This document shows, piece by piece, positions 10,901 to 21,147 of a stretch of DNA of 64,000 nt. A program made the translations under genes and the position numbers. How positions within the stretch are numbered: position 1 is the first letter of the stretch; the number at the start of each line of letters is the position of its first letter. This stretch comes from Lutjanus erythropterus (taxonomy: Eukaryota > Chordata > Actinopteri > Lutjaniformes > Lutjanidae). Below the pieces are notes generated by a model, which saw nothing but the letters and a program-made list of their open reading frames with translations, ran no database searches and was not told the DNA's origin. The stretch lies in contig CM034601.1 of assembly GCA_020091685.1 (NCBI GenBank), forward strand, positions 645,498-709,497, written 5' to 3'.

Positions 10901-13515
10901 CAAGAGGCAACAACTAAGTGGAAATACTGAAAATAAATGGATAGAGGAGACAGGAAGCAGCTACAGATGACTTCTGACCTCTCTCCACTGCCTTTTTTGT
11001 CATCCTCTTCTATTCCTCCATATTTGTCCTTTTCACATGGTTTATGATCTGAGTCTTCCTCTGATGAAGACGAGTCTGAAGCAACTGCATCGAACAAGTT
11101 GACAGTTGACAGAAACATCAGCATTCATCAGCTTTTTTCTTTCTTTTCAAGTTATTTAAGTAAATCATGGAACGCCTCATGGAAATCTAACAGCCCTAAA
11201 ATTTAAATATTAATGTTAGTAATGAAATCACTGGAAATTAAGCAATTGATGAGGCTGTTACATTTGTTTTTTCTTTTTGTTTGTTTGTTTGTTTGTTTTT
11301 TACAATTGCTTAAAGTGAAATGAATGAAATGAAATGTCACTCAGTGTCTCCTCCCCCTGTTCTGATGTGAGGATGGATGAAGATCTCCAGTTCATAAAAC
11401 TCTCCTGGAGCTTCAGTGGAAAACAGAACTGCAGCCAAATCCAGAACAACTGAAGTGAACGGTGACCAGTTTTAAAATGTAAAAAAGACCACAAAAAACC
11501 CACAAAATGTCTCCGTACTGCTCGTGTGGTGTGATCCAAGTGTCCATAAGCTGCAACATTAAAATTTGACCCAGAAACACGTCATTTCCACCATGTTTTT
11601 AGTCTAAATATCAGCTGTACCCTCTCAGACCTGATCCTCGTGTGCACGCCTGAAGCAGGTCACAGGCTCTCGACCAAACGACACGACACGAGATATACGA
11701 GATCTCGACACCTTCACATCTGTGTTTACATGCTTCCTGGAAGAGACTCGGACAACAGAGAGAGATCTGCTCACAAACACTGACTTGTTATGTGTATAGT
11801 TGATTTCACAAACTTTCAACAAAGAAGAAAATGTTCGAGGACTTTGACATAGAAGAGGAACATCATTTCTTTGCTGCAGTCGCGTCGTTTGGTCGAGAGC
11901 CTGTGACCCGCTGCAGGCGTGTGGACGAGGATCAGGTCTGAGAGGATACAGCTGATATTTAGACTAAAAACATGGTGGAAATGACGTCTTTCTGGGTCAA
12001 ATTTTAATGTTGCAGCTTATGGACACTTGGATCACACCACACGAGCAGTACGGAGACATTTTGTGGGTTTTTTTACATTTTAAAACTGGTCACCGTTCAC
12101 TTCAGTTGTTCTGGATTTGGCTGCAGTTCTGTTTTCCGCTGAAGCTCCAGGAGAGTTTTATGAACTGGAGATCTTCATCCATCCTCACATCAGAACAGGG
12201 GGAGGAGACCCTGAGGGAAAGTTCAGTCTTGGGTGAACTACTGCTTTAAGCATGATTTTAAAAACAGGCCTCCTTTTCACAAAAAACACTACACACAATT
12301 CACACAACCACACACACCGGTAGCAGGACACCTCGATGACGCATGAAAAAAATCGATGCAGCGTATCATAGGGTGGGTAACGTGTTGGTATTACATCATA
12401 TTGTGATATGAGATTAGACATCATCTTATTTTGTATTTCGTTATATGAGGATGTGTCATCAGTGTTTTCCTGGTCATTACAGTAAACTGTTATTTTCTGA
12501 ACTAAATTCACATTGTGTTAATTAGGGATGTTAATGATTGATTATTGTTAAAAATTTCACCAATGAAAAATTAATAAATAGTCAAGAAATGCCAGTAATT
12601 GTGCCTAATTTGACATTTTTTTGTTTGGCCAGGTCAACTTAAATTGAGGAAGAAAAAGAGAAAAATAATGAAAATGAGGGAAAAAGTGCATTATTTATCT
12701 TATTAATTATTACTGATTGATTGATTGTTAGCATTTTCAACTAATGGTTGAGAAAACTGCACAAAACCTGCAGCTCTAACGTTATTATTTAGTGAAAGCA
12801 TCAATAGCCATATCTGCAATGATGATGTAATATTGATACGGAGGTCAATAATAATGTGATATTTCATTTTCTCTATATCACCCAGCAATAATAAAACAAA
12901 CTTAAAGTTAGGCCAGCAGGTATCGATTATTGTCATTGAAAACAGGACCAAACATGTTTTTCAAGTCCTTCCTATAATGAATATTTTCGTTATTGATCAT
13001 TTTCTTGATAATCGATCAGTTGTTTGATCCTTAAAATATCAGAAACTGGTGAAAATGTTGATCAGTGTTTCTGAAAGCCCTAATATTCTTAGGAACAGAA
13101 CAAAACCAGAAAATATTCACATTTACTAGAATCTAATCATTTTGACTTTTTTGTCTTAAAAGATTACTCAAACTGATTAATTGATTAAATTGTCAGCAAC
13201 TAATAATCCATTATTCAATCAATCATTGCAGCTCTACTTAATTTATCACCTTAGCCACTTCCACCCTTTGAAGTACACAACATGTTGTCAGTCACAACCT
13301 ATATGATCAATAATTATCAATACTGACCAGTATGAAACTTGTGTCTCAGCTGTATTGATACATGAGGGGGTTAAGTTTCTCTCTTGTGCTTGTTGGGACC
13401 GTGAGTCTCTGTAGTGTGACTGTACAGATGTAAGTTCCTGCCATGTCAGTAATGTAGAACCACGTGTGACGCAGCGTGTTCTTACCTGACGCTATGAGTC
13501 CGATGGCCAGCACTG

Positions 13516-13568
<53 letters not shown>

Positions 13569-14117
13569 AACACACTTTTAATGAATCTAAGACTAATACA
13601 GCATTCCTGCAACTGTACACAACACACATCTCAATGGAAAAATAATCAATACTGGATGAGACTGTGGATTAGAACGTTATTGTCTGGAAATTCACATGGT
13701 TTGTTCCCGTCGTTGACCCCGACAAAAAATAAGTCCATCCTGGTTTTCCCTGAATTCCTTTAATAGTTTTAAAATTTTCTGGCATATAGAGATGTAACAA
13801 TTAACTGAATAATCAAGAAAATTATTGGTAATTGATAATGATAATAACTGTCAGTTTCAGCCTTGAAAAAATGTATTTTCAGAAAATCAAACAGTTTCTG
13901 TAAAGACAACATGTTGAAATCATCAGATTTAAGTGAGCGGTCGCGCTCCAAGCAAACTTCATGAAAATAGTTTAGAAAATAATTCTGGTCATGTTGTCCA
14001 GAATTTAAAGTTTCAACCTGGTTTAACATTTAATTCTGCCAAACAGAGATATGTTTTCTTATTAATGAGCAGATCAGAGTACTCACAGGCCAACAGGCTG
14101 AACTTCAGTGAAACCAT
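7854..14117 (-). CDS. Secreted SUEL/rhamnose-binding-type lectin with a Lys-Pro-Gly repeat stalk
   Basis: Six exons join in phase on the minus strand: 14117-14087, 13512-13486, 11084-10979, 9902-8290, 8177-8042 and 7959-7854, giving 672 residues and a TGA stop. Exons 1-2 encode a signal peptide ([19 protein letters not shown]). Residues 20-54 are acidic and Ser-rich. Residues 56-538 are a Pro/Lys/Gly stalk. Residues 546-576 carry CPCK repeats. Residues about 578-672 form one SUEL domain with eight cysteines, the YGR motif (605-607) and a [10 protein letters not shown] motif (656-665). These are hallmarks of galactose/rhamnose-binding lectins of fish eggs, skin and blood, so binding of L-rhamnose or galactose sugars on microbes or eggs is the likely role (inference). 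Typical fish family members have two or three tandem SUEL domains; this one has a single domain on a giant stalk. The reading frame is open throughout and all junctions have GT/AG. Confidence 0.88.
8042..8177 (-). CDS. Lectin gene exon 5: SUEL domain middle
   Basis: A 136-nt exon with acceptor CTCCTCAG and donor AG|GTAAGAG encodes [20 protein letters not shown] onward to [14 protein letters not shown]. It holds the YGR sugar-binding motif and two conserved cysteines. It also has one N-linked glycosylation sequon (NVT) and a second possible one (NQS). Confidence 0.9.
8290..9902 (-). CDS. Lectin gene exon 4: 1.6-kb repeat stalk exon
   Basis: The exon runs from an acceptor TTTTCAG (just above 9902) to a GTAAGT donor (8289-8284) with no stop in 537 codons. 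In order it encodes: a Pro-rich start; four to five copies of a 15-residue unit of the type [15 protein letters not shown] (about 9610-9795); two copies of a [12 protein letters not shown] block (about 9430-9530); variable [12 protein letters not shown] units (9120-9420); 18 identical 12-residue units (8453-9100); CPCK repeats; and the first strand of the SUEL domain ([11 protein letters not shown]). Lysine and proline dominate, so the stalk is strongly basic and probably extended. Confidence 0.88.
8453..9100 (-). repeat. Coding minisatellite: 18 tandem 36-bp units
   Basis: The array consists of 18 copies of a 36-bp unit that appear identical, each encoding [12 protein letters not shown] on the minus strand. 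Each unit is itself a near-duplicate of two 18-bp halves, differing at three positions. The array lies in frame inside lectin exon 4 and is flanked by related but diverged 18-bp units. Read on the plus strand it gives Gly-X-Y collagen-like peptides, which is a by-product. Confidence 0.95.
10360..10800 (-). repeat. Dispersed repeat in lectin intron 3
   Basis: The block contains phrases of a very common fish interspersed repeat, such as 'aggtcacagtgaccttgaac' and 'ttgacctttgaccaataaaa', and ends with 'gatgtacaagcagatggaca'. It has no conserved frame. It explains most of the intron between the stalk exon and the acidic exon. Confidence 0.5.
10979..11084 (-). CDS. Lectin gene exon 3: acidic Ser/Asp/Glu segment
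   Basis: A 106-nt exon begins after a GATGCAG acceptor and ends at an AG|GTCAGA donor, with phase 1 in and phase 2 out. It encodes the start of the mature protein, [20 protein letters not shown], followed by a mixed acidic/basic stretch ending KKGSGE. The phase fits both neighbours exactly, which is the main reason to include it. The acceptor's pyrimidine run is weak. Confidence 0.7.
11310..12249. mobile_element. Foldback MITE with TTAA at both ends
   Basis: About 350-bp arms at 11310-11700 and 11870-12249 are inverted copies of each other with scattered differences: for example, the segment around 11341-11400 pairs with 12140-12205, and the 'tctcgaccaaacgacacgac' region pairs with 11885-11900. 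TTAA lies at each end (11310-11313 and 12246-12249), matching the target-site preference of piggyBac-type elements. The right arm resembles the element at 44702-45150. No transposase is present. It sits in the intron between lectin exons 2 and 3. Confidence 0.65.
12930..13235 (+). repeat. Dispersed AT-rich repeat copy
   Basis: This is another copy of the repeat described at 4373-4700, with 'gttgatcagtgtttctgaaa' and 'accagaaaatattcacattt' between TTAAT-rich ends. It lies in the intron between lectin exons 2 and 3. Confidence 0.5.
13486..13512 (-). CDS. Lectin gene exon 2: 27-nt exon finishing the signal peptide
   Basis: A 27-nt exon with acceptor TTTCAG and donor GTAAGA encodes LLAIGLIAS and carries phase 1 in and out. 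It completes a textbook hydrophobic h-region. On the minus strand its acceptor is preceded within a few bases by a long (TG)n tract, which replaces the usual pyrimidine run. Confidence 0.8.
13516..13564. repeat. (CA)n microsatellite abutting a splice acceptor
   Basis: About 24 CA units on the plus strand. On the minus strand this is a (TG)n run ending a few bases before the TTTCAG acceptor of lectin exon 2. Confidence 0.95.
14087..14117 (-). CDS. Lectin gene exon 1: start codon and first half of signal peptide
   Basis: ATG followed by nine codons ([10 protein letters not shown]) and one extra base, then a consensus GTGAGT donor. The start fits because it opens a hydrophobic leader completed by the next exon. 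No in-frame alternative ATG lies upstream within the transcribed-looking region. The 5' leader directly upstream contains three copies of a 12-bp unit. Confidence 0.8.
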
Positions 14118-14165
14118 GTCTGCAGTCGGTTCTGCAGTCGGTTCTGCAGTCGGTTCTGCAGGCTG
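14118..14165 (-). repeat. Three 12-bp direct repeats in the lectin 5' leader
   Basis: Immediately before the lectin ATG, the 12-bp unit GCAGTCGGTTCT (plus strand) occurs three times in tandem, with a partial fourth. It lies between the likely promoter and the start codon, so it is probably in the 5' UTR. Function is unknown. Confidence 0.7.
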
Positions 14166-14255
14166 CTCGACGTGACGCTCGGCTCGTCGGACAACTGAAA
14201 AACGAAATCTTCAAAGATCTCAAAGAAAGTGACGTCTCCTCAAAATCAGCAAAAA

Positions 14256-14265
14256 CATTTATAGA
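14256..14265 (-). promoter_or_regulatory. Possible TATA box of the lectin gene
   Basis: On the minus strand the sequence TCTATAAATG lies about 140 bases upstream of the lectin start codon. A transcription start about 30 bases downstream would leave a leader of roughly 110 bases carrying the 12-bp repeats. This rests on the motif and spacing only. Confidence 0.4.
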
Positions 14266-16052
14266 CTTTCAGGTGTCAGTGACTCAGGCTGTTTGGTGAA
14301 GAACACACCTCTCTGGTTTACAAGAGATCACATGATGAAGTCTGCCTCAAGCTCCCAACACTCACATCATATTAGACTATATTTACAATATTAAGACTCC
14401 TAGAGTGTTGGAGTCAATAATGGTCATGAATCATTAGTAGAAATGAATTAATCATTCTGCTTCAAGGTATATATATATAGTAATCCAAATCCTAACTGCT
14501 ATAGTTCTATAAAAACACCATTCACATTATGTACAAAGTGGAAAATCTAAATTTGAATTTCAATCTTTATTTTGTCTTGAGCTCATACTGATACTAATAT
14601 CATGTAAGTAATTCAGCACCTCTTAAACATACTGCATGCTCTTCAGTAATTTCCATTTCTTTTTTTATCAGTTCATCTGGTTGCCTCTTCTCTTTATATT
14701 CACTGCTTTTTGTATTCTTTTGTACAGTTATGGTTACAAATGCTCTTAAAAATAAAATCTCACAGACAGCATATAAAACAATAAGAAACAAAACATGATA
14801 AAACACAGGAAAAAAGGAAAAAAGAAACAGATGCAAATGATATATATGTATAGGTCCAGCAAACAACCCAGCTCAAGAATAAAGTGCAAAAATAACAGTG
14901 TAAAGAAAGTGCCTACGCATGAACCATTGTTTAAAGTGTCCAGCTTTAAAGTGCATGTGCACATGGGACACACAAAGGACAGTTTATGCAAATTAAAGCA
15001 GGCAGAACCTGAGTTGAAGTGCATGATATTTAAAGTGCAAGTGCAAAGTTACAGACTCCAAGATAGTTAGTTTGTAGTATGGTGCCCCTCTCCATCTCCC
15101 TACACTCAGAGACAACGCAATACAAACTTTCAGATGGATTTGACTGAGCATCGTTGTTGTTTTTGTTTTTTTTTCAAACTTTCAGTAGATACTGTGAGAT
15201 ACTGAGTTTTAGGACCACCTGACTCCAACGACGGGAGTGTGCGACTGTTTCCTGCATTTTGGTGAGTTTAAAAGAATAGAAATAATCAAATAATAAGTGA
15301 ACTACAGAATACAGAAGAAGTCACCCCTCTGGCATGAACTTATGTAAACCTTGGGTACAAACTAATATTGATCATTTTTTCTTCATTCATTTAGTTTTTG
15401 CCCGGCCCCTAAAAGAAAACTGACAGAAGATTTTTCTAAATGCATGCCCCTTTCCTTTAAAACCTTTATTAAAAAAGGGAATTAGATGAATTTAGGTCAT
15501 TCTGCTACAAAGGTGGATGGCATCCACCCTCATCCCCGCTTCCACCTGAACAGGAGTGGCTCTTTGTCAGACGTTAGGTCCTGTTCACACCTGATATGTG
15601 TCCCGGGTGATCCGATCCCAAGTGGACAGTCCTAAGGTGGTCTGCAGGTGTGAATGCACCCAGGACACATTTAAGATCCAGTCACAGTCAGAGGCCAGAT
15701 GCGGCCACAATCTTTCAGCAGTGTGTCATGGTCAGGTCCTAAACTTTGTCATTTTAGGGGCAAAGCGACTTGTTGTTGTTCTTTGGAAGGACAAATGCCA
15801 AGGCCATCAAATAAAACAATTATTTTAAGTCCAGGGGAATATTTGATTTAACTTAAGGGTTAAGGGTGATTTTGTCTGAATGGATGGATGAAATGAAACA
15901 AAATTATTATTATTTACAAGTTACTAATATTTAACCAAACTCCTGAGTCATAACTTTGTACATGCTCAGCCCTGGACTACTCAGAGTCATTTTGCGACCA
16001 GGTCAGCGTATTTGGCCTTCTTGTTTTCATGGGCTGCCTGCAGCACCTCCTC

Positions 16053-16385
16053 TCATGGCACTGTCAGCTCAGCCAGCAGTGCTGCTTCTCCATCTGAGGC
16101 CCACAGCACCGAGAGTTTGGTTGCTGATCTCCTGTTGGTCTTGGCTACTGGCTCCCCTTGCCTGAGGAAGTGGACCTGCTGTTTGCTCCCTGATGGACTC
16201 TCTTTGGTTTTCTCTTGCCTTCTTTCCTCCATCAATGCTGCCAGTTTCCTGAGCACTAGTTTGTGTCGCCATCTGAACCGACCCGGTGTCAGTGAGGTTT
16301 TACATCTGGACAGACTGTGCTGGAGGGAGGCGTTGATGGTCCTGCAGAGGTCACAGGGTGGGGTGTCATCGCTCGCCCTGATCAT
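16053..16385 (-). pseudogene. Retroelement remnant with CCHC-type C-terminal motif
   Basis: An open minus-strand frame of about 110 codons contains CDLC followed by ASLQHSLSRC (a C-x2-C-x8-H-x4-C arrangement) and then RFRWRHKLVLRKLA. This resembles the zinc-knuckle region that follows the reverse transcriptase in some LINE proteins found in fish genomes. There is no reverse transcriptase nearby, so this is a fragment. Family assignment is from memory of the motif and is uncertain. Confidence 0.45.
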
Positions 16386-18339
16386 AGGGCTGAGTCAAGC
16401 CAAAGGCAGTTTCCAATTATCTGTCCTATTGATCACTTGAATTGTAACACTTTTCCTTGTGCCACCGTCTGCACTCGGTACTCTTCATGCTGCTTTCACG
16501 TGACCTCAGACACAACAAGGTCCTTCCTCTCCTTCTTGTTTGCTCTGGATCAATGGGCGGCTCGTCTCATCCTGTCCACACCCTGCCTGCCACTTCCTGC
16601 TGTCGCAGTCTGCTAACTGCTTTCGGTTTTTCGATGTTTATAGATGCACAACACAGTTGCAGCAGTTGAGACTTTATGTAGAGGAAATGCATTTTAAAGT
16701 GCTGTAATCATCAGTCGCAACTTTATAACAGCCATCGAAATAATGTTTTAGACATTGTACAAACAAATTAATAACCACTAACAAAGTATTAAAAACATAT
16801 GTCTGTGTGATGATTTCATTAACAGTACTTAACTAAACTTTACCATTTCTTAATGATGGTTATTGTAAAGTATTGATTCTGGATCATCTCTGAATCAGCT
16901 TCGTGTTTTGTGTCTCCTGTTTGACCTCCGCTCAGAGTTCAACATCAAGATGAAGATCAACATGACACAGTATCTGTGTGTTGGAGTAACTCCCTCCCCT
17001 CAGGCGTCTCTCCGTGTGGACGTGAACACACACTCGGGGCTGTGATTGTCTTAGACAAACTAAACAGCTGCTCACAGCTGACAAGTGATTAAGAGCAGCT
17101 CGTAGTGTGAGTCAGAGTCAGGGAAGATGTGTTTCTGCCCTGCAGACAGTTTGCAGGTGGTGTTTGTGATTGACAGGTTTACAGATGTGTCCACATTTTA
17201 AATTTAGAAGACGGGATTTCCATATGAAACTTTACTTTATCCAGCCTGACAGGGATCCTCAGGTTTCTTTATATCAAAGACTCATCAAAGCAGACTGCTC
17301 AGTTTTGTTTCGTTGTCAGTTTGATTCACAGTGGTGGAAAGTAACGAAGTTAGCAATACTTAATATTTAAATTGAGGCAATCGGGTTCCACAATTTTAAG
17401 TTAATAAACTGAGAAGTTGGAGGTTATCAGAGCTTAAATAAAGTTAGTGTTACATGTACTCTTTGATGAAAGATAAATTCAAATATTTCATTCAGCCAGC
17501 TCAAAAATGAAAACATTGAGAAAACAAGTGAATTCAATAGATTTCAGGTTTGAGCCCAAATAATAATAAAAAAAAAAGTTTTACCAGCTAAAAATGTTCT
17601 GTTGAGATAATTTTTAATTTAATCACGTTCATAGTTCACTATGACCAGTTTTTAAAACATGATTTTTTTTTTTTTGGGTGGTTTCTAAAACTCACAAGAT
17701 TCAATTTAATCCCAAGAAGGAAAATACATCAACAAAAGATTATAGGTCGGCAAAACTTTGTTTGGTTTATTTCAGGCTTTCAAAGTTTCAAAAATTTCTC
17801 AAAATTTTGAGACTTTAAGTTTGATTCAAAACTTGATTAATATGATAATGTGATGAATGTGAGCATTTGGTTTTACAGTGATATTCCTGAAGTACTGTGC
17901 TTAAGAATAATTTTGAGGGTTTTTTTTTTTTAGTTCTGCTCTTTCTACTCCAATACAAAAGTTTTATTTCACTTTCATAAGTTTACTTTGCAGATTCAGA
18001 TTATTAAAAGAAATATAATAAACTAATAAATTATGATGAATGAATATAGATTAAATTGGCCAAAGTAATTAAAATGAGCTCCACCTTCACCTGCTCCAAA
18101 ATAAAGTGACAAACAAACGTGAAAAAATAGATGTCAAACAAGTTGTGAAGTAAAAGTAACATTCTGCATACAAGTGTGAAAACTGAATATAATTATATAT
18201 AATGAGTTAAAGAGATGTTTGTCACTGTGGCAGAAGTTACAGAAAATATAATTAGTCCAGTTTGAGTCCAGTAAGACTCAGCAGCTGCTGTCTTCAAAAC
18301 ACAAAGAAACTTCAGGAATCACTCTCAGAAATAAAGGTG

Positions 18340-18850
18340 CTTACTAGAACTTTGACTTGTCCTCATAGAAGAACCCTTTTGGTTCCTGTTAAAACCTTTT
18401 ATAATAGTTCTGCTTTGAGAAGAGCTTTGCCTATAGAACCCAACATCAAGGGTTTTTTTTCCACAAACCCTTTTATATTCCTTTTATAAAAAGATTTTAT
18501 CAAGAACCTGAGAAGAGAGTTCTAAAGCAGACCTTTTCATATTTCAATGGTTTCATTTAGAACCAACAAATAGGGTCTAAAATGCCTTTCCCTAAAGGTT
18601 CTACCTGTACCCCTCTTGTCTGTTGAGGGTTCTACAAAGAATAGTATTGTATTCTCCAAATGAGAGAAGACTAGTAAAATGAACTGAGTAAGAAGGTTCC
18701 AGATAAATCTACAGTTTTGAATATTTGAGGGTTAGAATCTTTTAACATCCACGTCTGATAAGAAAGTCTTTCTTCCAGAAATGGTTCTGGGTAGAACCAC
18801 GGTCCTTTAGGGGGAACCCTGTTTTCTAAGATGGTATATGTGTTGTTCTG
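18340..18850. repeat. Repeat family rich in AGAACC/GGTTCT motifs
   Basis: Short AGAACC and GGTTCT words recur many times in both orientations (for example 'aagaacccttttggttcct'). Similar sequence occurs at 24670-24740 and 25530-25860. The composition suggests a palindromic non-autonomous element that has accumulated internal duplications. No coding frame. Confidence 0.5.
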
Positions 18851-19407
18851 GGAGTCAGGATCTACTCTGTGTTAGTTTGAGGACGTGTCTGTTGTCCACA
18901 GCTGCTCTAAACTGAGTGATTCATTGATGATGTGTCGTGTCCTGGAGTTTGAAGGACTTGTTGTTTCAAACAGATGTTTTGATTGGTTTTTATTCAGCTT
19001 GTTTTGAATGAGTTCAGCAGGTTTTAACCACAAAACACAAATAAATCACAAACTACAGCAGCAGCAGCGGAGTCCAGCCCAGGAAGCATCTCAACACACA
19101 TGGCTGCATGGAGAATTAAAACAGTTGAACATCTTTGACCCCCAGCAGCTGTGGGGGGGTGGGGGGGGTGTTGAAAAACTGATTTAACATGAGGACTTTT
19201 TTTCCCTCTGCAGATATCGGATAAAAGCTTGTGTATTAATCAGTCCCTCCAGGATTTTGTGGGATTTTTGTGGGGATTGTTGCAGCTAAAAATGTCTGAT
19301 TTTACTGCAGCTGTTCTAAAAAAATAGAGAACCAACATCGTGTCCCTTCCTGGAGAAACCCGGGAGAAAATATGAATGGTAGTCTTTGGTGAGAGACTGT
19401 CTTTGTC

Positions 19408-19806
19408 TGTCAATCTATCCATCCATCCATCCATTTTCTGTAACCGCTTATTCCTGAAGGGTCGTGGGGGGTGGAGTCTATCCCAGCTGACACTGGGTGA
19501 GAGGCGGGGTTCACCCTGGACAAGTCGCCAGTTCATCACAGGACTGACACACAGAGACAGACAACCACTCACACTCACATTCACACCTACAGACAATTTA
19601 GAGTCACAAGTTAACCTACATGCATGTCTTTGGACTGTGGCAGGAAGCCGGAGAACCCGGGGAGAACCCACGCAGACACGGGGAGAACATGCAAACTCCA
19701 CACAGAAAGGCCCTGATCCAACTGGGGATCGAACTCAGCCTTGCTGAGTTACTGACCTTCTTGCTGTGAGGCGGCAGTGCTGACCACTGTACCACCGTGC
19801 CGCCCT
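19408..19806 (+). repeat. Dispersed teleost repeat, copy 1
   Basis: The segment begins in a (CATC)n run and continues through 'attttctgtaaccgcttatt' and 'ccctggacaagtcgccagtt' to 'aacatgcaaactccacacag', ending near 'ccactgtaccaccgtgccgc'. The window's second copy is at 50806-51168 in the same orientation with only scattered differences. This is one of the commonest interspersed repeats of fish genomes. I do not assign a family. The open frames in it are incidental. Confidence 0.75.
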
Positions 19807-20465
19807 CTGTCAATCTAAATTTAATTTAACGTGTCAACTGACCCTTGCTAAGCTCCACCCCCAAACTTTCCATTCTCGCACTGCATTTATGCAGTTTACA
19901 GTGATCACAGTGGCAGATTTAACATTGAAATTGTGAGTAATTGTTGAAACATGAGGTCTGTGTTTCCTTAGAGACATAAACAAAAGCAGATTCTCATTTC
20001 TAACTGATGATGGTGGATTTTGCTAAAATAATGACTCACAAGCAAATTTCATGAGTGTAGCTGGCTGATGGAAGCTAATGCTAATGTATTGCAATGTTAT
20101 GTAAAGTAATGCTAATGCTAACTTGACTTGAGTCGGCTGAGAGTCTCCAGCTGATGTTTTAATGTTTCCATCTGACACGTTGTAAAACAAGAACCCTGTG
20201 AAAGTGTTGATGTAAAGTTAGCTAACAGCTGCGTACATGATATAACATTAATGCTAACAGACTGAGGCTAAAGCTAGCTTACATCTCAGCTAACATTGGT
20301 CAGATGGTGAAATACAGCAGGTATATCTACATGATAGATGACAGAAATACACTCATTAACGTGGGAAAAGGAAGAGCAGGGACTCGATTAGTGCAGCGGA
20401 CCTTGAGACGGGTCACCCAGCCAGACCAGCTGGACCACGATCACCACAGGAAGAGAGCCGGGATA

Positions 20466-20760
20466 AGAGCTAAGCTAACCTGACTTAGACCTGAGACAGT
20501 GAGCCAGAGAGAGACGCATCATCATCGACCCACTTTGATTCTTCATCAGCCCTCATCCTCCTCCTCAAACCCCCACAGAACAAATGCAGATGCAGTGGAT
20601 CTAACAAGTTTGTCTGGAGGTAAAGTTAAAGCTAGCATTAGTTAGCCTGACATGCTAACGTTCACAGCTTATGTTAGAGCAGATGAACACAGAGTATCAC
20701 TCTTCTCAGAGCCTCCTGCTCACCTTCAACATGTATAGAAATGGAAAGCTTGACAGCCCT
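20466..20760 (+). repeat. Dispersed repeat, copy 1 of a pair
   Basis: The block shares long near-identical stretches with 62337-62640, including 'cgacccactttgattcttca' and 'aacaaatgcagatgcagtgg'. Two copies more than 40 kb apart, one of them in a pgap2 intron, show a dispersed element. It has no coding frame. Confidence 0.65.
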
Positions 20761-20940
20761 AGTTACAGTTGCTAACCTATGATTGGACAGTTTAGAGGCG
20801 GGGCTTAGCAAAGGCTCAAATTAGTTACAATAAAGACGTGATCACCACAGGAGATTTCCACTGTATTATACCACACACTGAATAAAATGAACTGTAAACC
20901 AACCAAACACATGAAGCTTAATGGATAAGGGTGCGTTTGA

Positions 20941-20946
20941 TTTATT
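20941..20946 (-). terminator. Possible polyadenylation signal of the TIM gene
   Basis: AATAAA on the minus strand lies about 117 bases beyond the TIM stop codon. It is the first such hexamer downstream of the stop that I noted. Supported by motif and position only. Confidence 0.4.
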
Positions 20947-21062
20947 TAATCTAATTTAAATGTTCCATCCATCCACCTTCAACCACTTATCCGTTGTAAT
21001 TTAAATGTTGTGGAGTTTAAATTCTCTCTGTTCATCTGTGGTCCAGGTGTGAGCAAGGTTCT

Positions 21063-21147
21063 CTAGTCCAGAGTGTAGATGTTCTCCTGTACTGGTCTCC
21101 TCATCCGAATCTCATAGATGATGTGAGGAGGTTCTTCAGACGAGAAA
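21063..21147 (-). CDS. TIM final exon: tyrosine-containing tail
   Basis: The exon begins after CTCCTCCAG and encodes [20 protein letters not shown] then QENIYTLD and TAG. The two Tyr motifs (IIYEI and ENIYTL) resemble the signalling tail of TIM-1-like proteins. Confidence 0.85.

Larger units (their letters stand above)
14300..19400. other. Intergenic region between the lectin and TIM genes
   Basis: This interval lies between the 5' end of the lectin gene and the 3' flank of the TIM gene, both on the minus strand. I see no supported exon. It holds a LINE-type C-terminal remnant (16053-16385), a repeat rich in AGAACC/GGTTCT (18340-18850) and AT-rich unique-looking DNA. The segment around 16900-17110 is less AT-rich and unassigned. 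Confidence 0.5.

Noticed and set aside
16012..16616. Plus-strand frames up to 142 codons
   Set aside because: They are antisense to the LINE-like C-terminal remnant, which explains their openness.
19240..19813. Open frames of 120-150 codons on both strands
   Set aside because: They fall inside a common dispersed repeat whose second copy (50806-51168) has different frames.
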